From positions 1 through 41,312 of the forward strand of contig JAAAPF010000339.1 in the NCBI GenBank assembly GCA_009908425.1: a stretch of DNA of 41,312 nucleotides. The letters are read 5' to 3'. The notes below the pieces were generated by a model. It was not told the origin of the DNA. It saw only the letters and a list, made by a program, of their open reading frames with translations, and made no database searches. Position numbers and translations under genes: made by a program. Below are positions 8,327 through 15,918 of this stretch, in pieces. Position 1 is the first letter of the stretch; each line of letters starts with the position of its first letter. Source of the stretch: Alphaproteobacteria bacterium (GTDB lineage: Bacteria > Pseudomonadota > Alphaproteobacteria > Geminicoccales > Geminicoccaceae).

Positions 8327-9409
8327 ATGGCGACGGCACTCGCGGACAGCTTCGAGAGCTTCGAGCCGGCGACGCACGGCTCGCTGAAGGTCGACGGTCT
8401 GACCCACCGCCTGGGTGAGGTGGAGGTTCTGCGCGACGTCGGCTTCGGCGTCGAGCCGGGCGAGGTGCACGCGCTGGTGGGGCCCTCGGGCTGCGGCAAG
8501 TCGACCACGCTCCGGCTGGTCGCCGGGCTGGAGACGGTGCAGGCCGGCCATATCGAGATCTGCGGTCGACCCGTCGCCGGGGCGGGGCGGCACGTCCCGG
8601 CCGAGCGCCGGCGGGTCGGCTTGATGTTTCAGGACTACGCGCTCTTCCCGCACCTCACCGTCCGCCGCAACGTCGCCTTCGGCCTCGGCCGGCTGCCGCG
8701 GCGCGAGCGCGACGCCCAGGTCGACGCCTGGCTGGCGCGGGTCGGCCTGCCCGCTCACGGCGAGCGCTACCCCCACCAGCTCTCCGGCGGCGAACAGCAG
8801 CGGGTGGCGCTGGCCCGGGCGCTGGCGCCGGGGCCGTGCCTGATGCTGCTGGACGAGGCCTTCTCCAACCTCGACACCCATCTGCGCGAGGATCTGCGCA
8901 CGCTGGTGTTGGAGCTGTTGCGCGAGACCGGCACGCCGACGGTGCTGGTGACCCACGACGCCGACGAGGCCATCCGCGTCGCCGACCGCATGCACGTCAT
9001 GCACGCCGGTCGGCTGGTGCAGTCCGGCACGCCGGCGGAGATCTACGCCCGCCCGAGCGACCTGTTCGTCTGCTCGTTCTTCGGCCAGGCCAGCCGGTTC
9101 AAGGGCTGGGCGGTGGGCGGCCGGGTGTCGACGCCGCTGGGCACGGTCGCCCGGCCCGACCTCCCCGACGGCACCGCGGTCGACGTGGTGGTGCGGCCCG
9201 ACGCCGCGCGGCTGGTACCGGCGGGCGGCGACGCCCGCGCCACGGTGCGCGCCTTCCGCGACCTGGGTCCGGCCTGCGTCGCCGAGCTCGAGCTCGCCGA
9301 CGGCTGGCGCATCTCCGCCCACCTGCCGCCGGGGACGGCGCCGCTGCCGGGCGAGGAGGTGGCGCTCGCGGTCGATCGTGACCACATCTTCGTCTTCGAG
9401 AGCGCCTGA
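8327..9409 (+). CDS. ABC transporter ATP-binding protein, FbpC/PotA-like with TOBE domain
   Basis: ATPase subunit of an importer, closest in style to ferric-iron (FbpC), sulfate or polyamine systems. The 360-aa product has Walker A GPSGCGKST (52-60), the Q-loop Gln102, signature LSGGE (152-156), Walker B CLMLLDE (171-177) and the switch His210. A C-terminal TOBE-type beta domain spans about 250-358. The ATPase should be active. No permease or binding protein is adjacent: scpB is upstream and tatA downstream. The partner components must be encoded elsewhere or the gene is an orphan, so the substrate is unknown. Confidence 0.85.
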   Translation: MATALADSFESFEPATHGSLKVDGLTHRLGEVEVLRDVGFGVEPGEVHALVGPSGCGKSTTLRLVAGLETVQAGHIEICGRPVAGAGRHVPAERRRVGLMFQDYALFPHLTVRRNVAFGLGRLPRRERDAQVDAWLARVGLPAHGERYPHQLSGGEQQRVALARALAPGPCLMLLDEAFSNLDTHLREDLRTLVLELLRETGTPTVLVTHDADEAIRVADRMHVMHAGRLVQSGTPAEIYARPSDLFVCSFFGQASRFKGWAVGGRVSTPLGTVARPDLPDGTAVDVVVRPDAARLVPAGGDARATVRAFRDLGPACVAELELADGWRISAHLPPGTAPLPGEEVALAVDRDHIFVFESA

Positions 9410-9496
9410 CCGCGGCGGCCGTTGCGGGGGCGCAGCCTTTCTGCGAAGGTCCGCGCGCTCGGCCGGGTGCCGAGTCCCAGGACCGGGGAGTGAACC

Positions 9497-9745
9497 ATGA
9501 GCATCGGCATCTGGCAGGTGGTGCTGATCCTGCTGATCGTCCTCATCGTCTTCGGCGCGGGTAAGCTGCCGAAGGTCATGGGCGACGTCGCCGCGGGGGT
9601 GAAGAACTTCCGCAAGGGGATGCGCGACGACGACGAGGGCGAGGGCGACGCCGCCACCTCGAAGTCGATCGGCCGCGACGCCGACGGCGGTTCCGGTGCG
9701 GGCGCTTCCGAGCGCGCCCGCGAGGACGAGACCGTCAAGAGCTGA
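9497..9745 (+). CDS. tatA: Sec-independent protein translocase TatA
   Basis: Pore-forming subunit of the twin-arginine translocase, which exports folded proteins. The 82-aa product has one N-terminal membrane helix (WQVVLILLIVLIVF), the hinge FGAGKLPKVMGD (19-30) and an amphipathic helix (GVKNFRKGMRDD). An acidic, disordered tail follows. GGGGAG (the run GGGGAG at 9485-9490) provides a ribosome site before the ATG. First gene of tatABC. Confidence 0.95.
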   Translation: MSIGIWQVVLILLIVLIVFGAGKLPKVMGDVAAGVKNFRKGMRDDDEGEGDAATSKSIGRDADGGSGAGASERAREDETVKS

Positions 9746-9776
9746 GCCGGGCGAGTCCCGGCGCTGGGGGAACCGC

Positions 9777-10220
9777 GTGTTCGATCTCGGCTGGTCCGAA
9801 ATGGGCATCGTGCTCCTGGTGGCCCTGTTGGTGCTGGGCCCCAAGGAGATGCCGAAGCTCGCGCGCGATCTCGGCCGCTGGACGGGCAAGGCGCGCGCCC
9901 TCGCCCGCGAGTTCCAGCGCTCGCTGGAGGACATGGCGCGCGAGGCCGAACTCGACGACGTCAAGAAGCAGATCGACGAGGCCGGGCGCGAGATGCGCCG
10001 CCCGCAGCTCGCCAAGCGGTTCGAGCGCGAGGTCGACCCGGACGGCGAGCTCGGCGCCGCGTTCGACGTCGACGGCGAGCGCCGGTCGAAGACCACCCGG
10101 GCGGGCGAGCCGCGGCCGGGGGAGGAAACCGCCGCAACCGTCGGTGGCGCCGAGCCGGAGCGCACCGAGGGCGGCGAGCGCCGGCCCGCGCCGGCGTCGA
10201 GCGCCGCCGAGGAGCGCTGA
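9777..10220 (+). CDS. tatB: Sec-independent protein translocase TatB
   Basis: TatB forms, with TatC, the receptor for twin-arginine signal peptides. The 147-aa product starts at GTG 9777 as FDLGWSEMGIVLLVALLVLG, the typical TatB membrane helix, followed by GPKEMPKLARDLGRW and a charged amphipathic helix. The long acidic tail is normal for the family. A frame opening at 9696 overlaps tatA and is not conserved. GGGGGAA lies just upstream of the GTG. Confidence 0.93.
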   Translation: MFDLGWSEMGIVLLVALLVLGPKEMPKLARDLGRWTGKARALAREFQRSLEDMAREAELDDVKKQIDEAGREMRRPQLAKRFEREVDPDGELGAAFDVDGERRSKTTRAGEPRPGEETAATVGGAEPERTEGGERRPAPASSAAEER

Positions 10221-10232
10221 GAGTCGCTCATC

Positions 10233-11042
10233 GTGCTCAAGGATATCGACGACCGCGAGATGCCGCTGCTCGATCATCTGATCGAGCTGCGCAACCGGCT
10301 GATGTACTCGGTCGGCGCCATCCTCCTCGGCTTTCTCCTCTCCTATTTCTTCGCCGAAGAGATCTATCGCTTTTTGATGCAGCCGCTCGCCGATATCTAC
10401 GAAGGCGAGACCGGCCGCCGCATGATCTACACCGGCTTGACCGAGGCGTTCTTCACCTACCTCAAGGTGGCGTTCTTCGCCGGTCTCTTCATCACCTTTC
10501 CATTCGTGGCCGTGCAGCTCTATCTGTTCATCGCCCCCGGGCTCTACCGGCAGGAAAAGCAGGCGTTCCTGCCGTTCCTGGTGGCGACGCCCATCCTGTT
10601 CTTTTTGGGCGGGGCGATGGTGTACTATTTCATCTTTCCGCTGGCTTGGCAGTTCTTCTTGAGCTTCGAGAGTGCCGGGGGGCAGGGGACGCTGCCGATC
10701 GAGCTGGAGGCGCGGGTCAGCGAGTACCTCGACCTCGTCATGAAGCTCATCTTCGCCTTCGGCTTGTGTTTTCAGCTGCCGGTGGCGCTGACGTTGATGG
10801 GCCGGGTCGGTCTGGTGACGGCCGACGGTCTCGCCCGCAACCGCAAATACGCCATCGTCTTGACCTTCGTCGTCGCCGCCGTGCTGACGCCGCCGGACAT
10901 CATCAGCCAGGTCGGGCTCGGCCTGCCGGTGCTGCTGCTCTACGAGATCTCGATCGTCGCCGTGCGCATGGCCGAGCGTCGCAAGGCCGAGGCCGACGCC
11001 GCGGCGGAGGGCGACGGCGACCCCGGCACGGCGGGCGAGTGA
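10233..11042 (+). CDS. tatC: Sec-independent protein translocase TatC
   Basis: Core multi-pass receptor of the Tat translocase. The 269-aa product opens with MPLLDHLIELRNRL, the conserved cytoplasmic N-terminus, and has six hydrophobic segments. It contains FFTYLKVAFFAGLFITFP and the conserved periplasmic region, and ends with a short acidic tail. The start is GTG 10233, 12 bases after tatB. Its codon use is slightly richer in TTT/TTC than its neighbours, as expected for a hydrophobic protein. Confidence 0.95.
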   Translation: MLKDIDDREMPLLDHLIELRNRLMYSVGAILLGFLLSYFFAEEIYRFLMQPLADIYEGETGRRMIYTGLTEAFFTYLKVAFFAGLFITFPFVAVQLYLFIAPGLYRQEKQAFLPFLVATPILFFLGGAMVYYFIFPLAWQFFLSFESAGGQGTLPIELEARVSEYLDLVMKLIFAFGLCFQLPVALTLMGRVGLVTADGLARNRKYAIVLTFVVAAVLTPPDIISQVGLGLPVLLLYEISIVAVRMAERRKAEADAAAEGDGDPGTAGE

Positions 11043-11048
11043 GGCCGA

Positions 11049-11077
11049 TTGCCGCGAACCCGAGGGATCGCTAGGTT
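11049..11077 (+). promoter_or_regulatory. Weak candidate promoter for serS
   Basis: TTGCCG (11049-11054), a 17-base spacer and TAGGTT (11072-11077) in the 68-base tatC-serS gap. The spacing is ideal but the -10 matches only 3 of 6 bases. Read-through from tatABC is the alternative source of serS transcripts. Confidence 0.28.
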
Positions 11078-11110
11078 CCGCCTCCCAGTCACCGCGGGAA
11101 CCTCGCCACC

Positions 11111-12385
11111 GTGCACGACATCAGGCTGATCCGCGACGATCCGGCCGAGTTCGACCGCCGGCTGGCGCGCCGCGGCGCCGCGCCGGCCGCCGCCGGGCTG
11201 TTGGAGCTGGACGCCGAGCGGCGTGCGCTTCAGACCTCGCTGCAGCGCCGCGAAGCCGAGCGCAACGCCGCCTCCAAGGAGATCGGCCGGCTCAAGCGCG
11301 AGGGTGGCGACGCCGCGGCGGCGATCGCGCGCGTGGCCGAACTCAAGGACGACATCCAGGCGGGGCGCGAGCGCGAGCGCGCGCTGGCGGAGCGGCTCGA
11401 AGCCGAGCTGGCGCGGCTGCCCAACGCCGTCGCCGACGACGTCCCCGACGGCGCCGACGAGACCGACAACGTCGAGCTGCGGCGTTGGGGCACGCCCCCG
11501 GCGTTCGACTTCGCGGCCCGCGACCACGTCGATCTGGGCGAGCGGCTCGGCCTCGACTTCGACCGTGCGGCGCAGATGTCCGGCGCCCGCTTCGCCGTCG
11601 CCACGGGCCAGATGGCGCGGCTGGAGCGCGCCCTCGGCGCCTTCATGCTCGACGTGCAGACGCGCGCCCACGGCTACACCGAGGCCCGTGTGCCACTCCT
11701 GGTCCGCGACGAGGCGGTGTTCGGTACCGGCCAGCTCCCGAAATTCGCCGACGACCTGTTCCAGACCACCACCGGCCACTGGCTGATCCCGACCGCCGAG
11801 GTGCCGCTCACCAACCTGGCGGCGGAGCGCATCGTCGACGCCGACGCGCTGCCGCTGCGCTACACCGCGCTGACGCCGTGCTTTCGCTCCGAGGCCGGCT
11901 CGGCCGGGCGCGACACCCGCGGCATGATCCGCATGCACCAGTTCGACAAGGTCGAGCTGGTGAGCCTGACCGTCCCCGAACGGTCCGCCGAGGAGCACGA
12001 GCGCATGACCGCCTGCGCCGCGGAGATCCTGGAGCGCCTGGAGCTGCCCTACCGGGTGGTGAGCCTGTGCGCCGGCGATCTCGGCTTCGCCGCGACCAAG
12101 ACCTACGACCTGGAGGTCTGGTTGCCGGGGCAGAACGCCTATCGCGAGATCTCGAGCTGCTCGAACTGCGGCGATTTTCAGGCGCGGCGGATGAACGCGC
12201 GCTACCGCCCCGCCGGCGGCCGCGACACCCGCTTCGTGCACAGCCTCAACGGCTCGGGGGTGGCGGTCGGCCGCGCCGCGGTCGCGATCCTCGAGAACCA
12301 TCAAGAAGCGGACGGTGCCGTCCGCGTGCCGGCGGCGCTGCGGCCCCATCTCGACGGCGTCGCGCGCCTGGTGCCGCATGAGTGA
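11111..12385 (+). CDS. serS: Serine--tRNA ligase
   Basis: Class II synthetase charging tRNA-Ser and tRNA-Sec. The 424-aa product has the N-terminal coiled-coil arm (about 25-100; [20 protein letters not shown]), which grips the long variable arm of tRNA-Ser. The class II core follows: motif 2 in [19 protein letters not shown] and motif 3 in [20 protein letters not shown]. The start is GTG 11111. Its last 8 bases overlap the start of surE. Complete and ordinary. Confidence 0.96.
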   Translation: MHDIRLIRDDPAEFDRRLARRGAAPAAAGLLELDAERRALQTSLQRREAERNAASKEIGRLKREGGDAAAAIARVAELKDDIQAGRERERALAERLEAELARLPNAVADDVPDGADETDNVELRRWGTPPAFDFAARDHVDLGERLGLDFDRAAQMSGARFAVATGQMARLERALGAFMLDVQTRAHGYTEARVPLLVRDEAVFGTGQLPKFADDLFQTTTGHWLIPTAEVPLTNLAAERIVDADALPLRYTALTPCFRSEAGSAGRDTRGMIRMHQFDKVELVSLTVPERSAEEHERMTACAAEILERLELPYRVVSLCAGDLGFAATKTYDLEVWLPGQNAYREISSCSNCGDFQARRMNARYRPAGGRDTRFVHSLNGSGVAVGRAAVAILENHQEADGAVRVPAALRPHLDGVARLVPHE

Positions 12386-13148
12386 GGCCAAGATCCTCGA
12401 TCGCGTCCTGGTCACCAACGACGACGGGATCCATGCCCCCGGGCTCAAGGTCCTGGAGCACGTCGCGGCCGGGCTGGCGCACGAGGTCTGGACCGTGGCG
12501 CCGGAGGTCAACCATTCCGGCGCCGGGCACTCGCTCACCATCAAGCGGCCGCTGCGCTGCCACGAGGTCAGCGACCGGCGCTACGCCGTCGACGGCACGC
12601 CCACCGACTGCGTGCTGTTGGCGCTGCAGTGGCTCGTGCCCGGCCCGGTCGACCTGGTCCTCTCCGGGGTCAATCGCGGCGGCAATCTGGGCGAGGACGT
12701 GACCTATTCCGGCACCGTCGCCGCGGCGATGGAAGCGACGCTCCTGGACGTGCCGGCGATCGCCATGAGCCAGTGTTTCCGAGGCGGCCATCCGGTCAAA
12801 TGGGCGGCGGCGGAACGGCACACCCCGGCGGTGGTGCGCAAGCTGCGCGCCGCCGGCTGGCCCAAGGGGGTGTTGATGAACGTCAACTTCCCCGACCGGG
12901 TGGCGAACGCGGTGCAGGGGTTGCAGGTCGTGCGCCAGGGGCGGGCCAAGCTCGGCGACCACATCATCGAGCGGGTCGATCCGCGCGGCGAGCCCTATGT
13001 CTGGATCGGCGGGCTCAAGCACGACGACGGCGCCGACGCGGGCACCGACCGCGGCGCCGTGCGGCGCGGCTTCATCGCCGTCACGCCCATCCATCTCGAC
13101 ATGACCCACCACGCCGAATTGGCGAGGCTGGTCAGCATCTTGGAATAG
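12378..13148 (+). CDS. surE: 5'/3'-nucleotidase SurE
   Basis: Metal-dependent nucleoside monophosphate phosphatase linked to stationary-phase survival. The 256-aa product has the metal-binding NDDG (14-17), the conserved [14 protein letters not shown] and [20 protein letters not shown]. The ATG at 12378 overlaps serS by 8 bases. In many proteobacteria surE is followed by pcm (L-isoaspartate methyltransferase) and nlpD; here pcm is absent and the NlpD-like gene follows after 190 bases. Confidence 0.95.
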   Translation: MSEAKILDRVLVTNDDGIHAPGLKVLEHVAAGLAHEVWTVAPEVNHSGAGHSLTIKRPLRCHEVSDRRYAVDGTPTDCVLLALQWLVPGPVDLVLSGVNRGGNLGEDVTYSGTVAAAMEATLLDVPAIAMSQCFRGGHPVKWAAAERHTPAVVRKLRAAGWPKGVLMNVNFPDRVANAVQGLQVVRQGRAKLGDHIIERVDPRGEPYVWIGGLKHDDGADAGTDRGAVRRGFIAVTPIHLDMTHHAELARLVSILE

Positions 13149-13338
13149 TTTTCGCAAGTCTTGCTCGAATGTTGGCGGTCGCCGCCGGCGAGCGCCGGTG
13201 CGGCCGTGGATATTTCGCCCGTCTCCCCTTCGACTGCCGATTTTGTCGAAACGGTCCGAGTAAAATGAAGTCGTGATCGCCGCTTGCCAGGTCGAAGCGA
13301 TCCCGGCATCATCTCGATCACCAGTTACGGAGGCGGTG

Positions 13339-14274
13339 ATGCGGGTGATGGCGCTGACCTTGATCGGTCTCGTCGGGGTCGCCGGGTGCACCAACTACCA
13401 GCCGCTGCCGCCCGGTGGCGGCGGGTCTTGGGAGGAGGCGCGGCGCGGTCTGTACGGCGAGCGGGCGGCAGGCGCCGGCGACGGCGCGCCGGCGGCCGAC
13501 GCCGAGGTCACCGACGCCCAGGTCACCGACGCGCCGGTCACCACCGGCCCGCGGCCGACGCCACCGAGCGGCTCGCCGGGGACCGCCGCCGCCCCGGCTG
13601 CGCCGGAGCTGGAACCCAAGCCGTTGCCGCCGTTGCGGACGACCTCGAGCGCGCCGGCGGCGACGACCACGCCGGGCCGGGATGCGCCCGTCGTCGCCGC
13701 CGCGGAACCGTCCGCCCCCACCACCGATCGGTCGGCGCCGCGCGCCCGCGCGACCACCGGCGCGCCGGCGACGACGCCCGAACCGACGGCCCCGGCCCCC
13801 GCGGCGGAGGAGCCGGTCGCCGCCGCGGCGACGCCGGGTGCCGAGGCCGACGCCGCGCTGCCGCCGCCGGCCCTCAGCGGCGTCGGGTTCTTGTGGCCGG
13901 TGCCGGCGGCGGGCGAGGGCGTGCGGGTCACCGAGGTCGGCGAGGAGGGAGCACTCGCCATCGAGGCGGCCACGGGCGAGGCCTTCGTCGCCGCCGAGAA
14001 CGGCGTCGTCGTCTTCGCCGGCGACGATCTGGAAGCTTACGGCCGGATGGTCGTGGTCCGTCACGACGGCGATTACACCACCGCCTACGGTCACGCCGAG
14101 CGTCTCGACGTGGCGGTCGGCGACGTCGTGAGGCGCGGCCAGCAGCTCGGCCTGATCGGCGCCACCGGCGGGGTCGCCGACCCCCAGCTCTACTTCGAGA
14201 TGCGCGTCGGCAGCCGGGTCGTCGACCCGCGGGCCTATCTGGTCGAGGCGCCGCGGTTGGTCGCCGGCGGCTGA
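13339..14274 (+). CDS. NlpD-like lipoprotein with degenerate LytM (M23) domain
   Basis: A 311-aa outer-membrane lipoprotein candidate. The start is ATG 13339 behind GGAGG; an open frame further upstream lacks signals. Residues 1-17 form a lipoprotein signal with lipobox VAGC (Cys17). Residues 45-210 are an Ala/Pro/Thr-rich linker. The C-terminal LytM fold spans about 218-305 (AYGHAERLDVAVGDVVRRGQ, then DPQLYFEMR). Active M23 peptidases have His in the HFE(I/L)R motif; here it is YFEMR and the upstream HxxxD ligand is also missing. The protein is therefore probably an amidase activator like NlpD/EnvC, not an endopeptidase. Position after surE supports the NlpD assignment. Confidence 0.85.
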   Translation: MRVMALTLIGLVGVAGCTNYQPLPPGGGGSWEEARRGLYGERAAGAGDGAPAADAEVTDAQVTDAPVTTGPRPTPPSGSPGTAAAPAAPELEPKPLPPLRTTSSAPAATTTPGRDAPVVAAAEPSAPTTDRSAPRARATTGAPATTPEPTAPAPAAEEPVAAAATPGAEADAALPPPALSGVGFLWPVPAAGEGVRVTEVGEEGALAIEAATGEAFVAAENGVVVFAGDDLEAYGRMVVVRHDGDYTTAYGHAERLDVAVGDVVRRGQQLGLIGATGGVADPQLYFEMRVGSRVVDPRAYLVEAPRLVAGG

Positions 14275-14281
14275 GACCGCC

Positions 14282-14320
14282 CCGCCGACCACCTCGCCGC
14301 CGACCACCTCGCCGCCGACC
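14282..14320. repeat. 15-bp tandem repeat, 2.6 copies
   Basis: The unit CCGCCGACCACCTCG occurs twice in full plus the first nine bases of a third copy, 8 bases after the NlpD-like stop codon. In one frame it would read Pro-Pro-Thr-Thr-Ser, like the linker of the preceding lipoprotein, but a stop codon separates them. It is probably replication slippage. Confidence 0.8.
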
Positions 14321-14423
14321 GCCGCGGTCGTCGACGCGCCCGGCGAGCGCGCGCCGCCCGGCCCGATGTCCCACGGTGGGTCGGCCGTGCCGCACCACAG
14401 CCGTGTGCACTGCAGTATAGCGC

Positions 14424-14453
14424 TTGCGCGACCGGGCGTCGCAGCCCTATACA
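14424..14453 (+). promoter_or_regulatory. Candidate promoter for the glycosyltransferase gene
   Basis: TTGCGC (14424-14429), an 18-base spacer, then TATACA (14448-14453). The -10 matches the consensus at 5 of 6 positions and lies in one of the few AT-containing patches here. It predicts a leader of nearly 90 bases before the ATG at 14548. Confidence 0.45.
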
Positions 14454-14547
14454 GGTCTGCCCGCTGCCCTGTTCAGTGCGACGACCCCGGTTCGACTGAC
14501 GCGTGCTGGGCAATCCTGTTTTCGGGTTCACTTCTGCGGAGGAACTG

Positions 14548-15708
14548 ATGCGGATTGCGCAAATCGCGCCGCTCTACGAGTCCGTGCCGCCGCGGCTCTA
14601 CGGCGGCACCGAGCGCGTGGTCGCTCATCTGGCCGACGCGCTCACCGATCTCGGCCACGCCGTCACCCTGTTCGCCAGCGGTGACAGCCACAGCCGCGCC
14701 CACCTCACGCCCGCCCGGGCGCGGGCGCTCAGGCTCGACCCCGAGGGCGGCTGCGACCTGCCGGCCCATCTGGTGATGCTGGAGGAGGTGCTGGCGCGGG
14801 AGGACGAGTTCGACATCCTGCATTTCCACACCGACTGCATGCAGATGCCGGTCTTCCGGCACCTGGCGACCCGCACCGTCACGACCCTGCACGGCCGCCT
14901 CGACCTCGCGGATCTCGTGCCGTTCTACGCCCGCTTCATGACCTTTCCCCTGGTCTCGATCTCCGACCACCAGCGCGAGCCGCTGCGCTTCGCCAACTTC
15001 GTCGGCACCGTGCACCACGGTCTGCCCGCCGATCTGCTGCCGTTCAAGGCCGAACCGGAGGAGGGCTACCTGGCCTTCTTGGGCCGTATCTCCCCGGAGA
15101 AGCGACCCGATCGGGCGATCGAGATCGCCACCCGCGCCGGCCTGCCGCTCAAGATCGCCGCCAAGGTCGACAAGGCCGACGAGGCCTATTTCCGCGAGTG
15201 CATCGCGCCGCTCCTGGGGCATCCCCTGGTCGAGTTCGTCGGCGAGATCGGCGACGCCGACAAGCCGGCCTTTCTCGGGGGCGCCCGGGCGCTCTTGTTC
15301 CCGATCGACTGGCCCGAGCCCTTCGGGCTGGTGATGATCGAGGCCATGGCCTGCGGCACGCCGGTCGTGGCCTTTCGCTGCGGCTCGGTGCCGGAAGTCG
15401 TCGACGACGGGGTCACCGGCTTCATCGTCGACGACGTCGACGAGGCGATCCGCGCCGTCGCCCGGCTCGACGAGCTCGATCGCCGGCGCGTCCGCGCGAC
15501 CTTCGAGCTGCGCTTCTCCGCCGAAGCGATGGCGCAGTCCTATGTCCGGCTCTACGAGCGCCTGTTGGCGGAACACGAGAGGTCGCGCATCGCCGTCCCG
15601 CCCGAGTTGCGGCCCCGGCCGACGCCGGCTCCGGCCGCGCCCACGCCCTCGGCGGTGGTGGCCGCCGACGCGCTCGCCCGCAGCGGTCGCGGTCGCCGCC
15701 CGGCCTGA
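14548..15708 (+). CDS. GT4-family glycosyltransferase
   Basis: A 386-aa GT-B-fold sugar transferase. The start is ATG 14548 behind GGAGG. The N-terminal domain begins MRIAQIAPLYESVPP with the GT4 acceptor-side glycine loop YGGTERVVAHLA (18-29). The C-terminal domain has LGRISPEKRPDRAIEIA and the donor-binding E-x7-E motif from Glu257 to Glu265 (EPFGLVMIE), then ACGTPVVAF and GSVPEVV. A Pro/Ala-rich tail of about 35 residues has no known role. Donor and acceptor cannot be read. The GH65 gene 210 bases downstream on the same strand suggests a role in a soluble glucan, glucoside or compatible-solute pathway; that link is inference. Confidence 0.87.
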   Translation: MRIAQIAPLYESVPPRLYGGTERVVAHLADALTDLGHAVTLFASGDSHSRAHLTPARARALRLDPEGGCDLPAHLVMLEEVLAREDEFDILHFHTDCMQMPVFRHLATRTVTTLHGRLDLADLVPFYARFMTFPLVSISDHQREPLRFANFVGTVHHGLPADLLPFKAEPEEGYLAFLGRISPEKRPDRAIEIATRAGLPLKIAAKVDKADEAYFRECIAPLLGHPLVEFVGEIGDADKPAFLGGARALLFPIDWPEPFGLVMIEAMACGTPVVAFRCGSVPEVVDDGVTGFIVDDVDEAIRAVARLDELDRRRVRATFELRFSAEAMAQSYVRLYERLLAEHERSRIAVPPELRPRPTPAPAAPTPSAVVAADALARSGRGRRPA

Positions 15709-15835
15709 TCCCGCGCCGCGGCCCCGCTCTCGACTTTATGCCATGTGCGCGTCCGGCGCGGCGCGCGCTTTATTGGGTCGCGTCGGGGTCGAGCGCCGGG
15801 CGTGATCGGCGGGGTGGGTAGGGGAGGCTGACGAC

Positions 15836-15907
15836 ATGACCAACGGACGCCACGGCGTCGCGACGGCCGGCGCGCGGCGCCGACCGTCGGCGCGTCTCGC
15901 GAGCTGA
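15836..15907 (+). CDS. Possible 23-aa leader peptide before the GH65 gene
   Basis: ATG 15836 lies behind a convincing GGGGAGG and runs to TGA 15905-15907, ending 11 bases before the GH65 ATG. The peptide is MTNGRHGVATAGARRRPSAR plus three residues, Arg-rich with no known motif. The spacing would suit translational coupling or a leader. No terminator-like hairpin with a T-run follows, so classical attenuation is not supported. It may be chance. Confidence 0.25.
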   Translation: MTNGRHGVATAGARRRPSARLAS

Positions 15908-15918
15908 GGGGGCGCGCG

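Noticed and set aside
8240-10240. Long minus-strand open frame across the ABC ATPase and tatAB
   Set aside because: It is antisense to well-supported genes, is Arg/Ala/Gly/His-rich without motifs, and is the usual by-product of very GC-rich DNA.
14366-14548. Short frame upstream of the glycosyltransferase
   Set aside because: It overlaps the candidate promoter, has no ribosome site and has a Cys/Ser-rich random composition.
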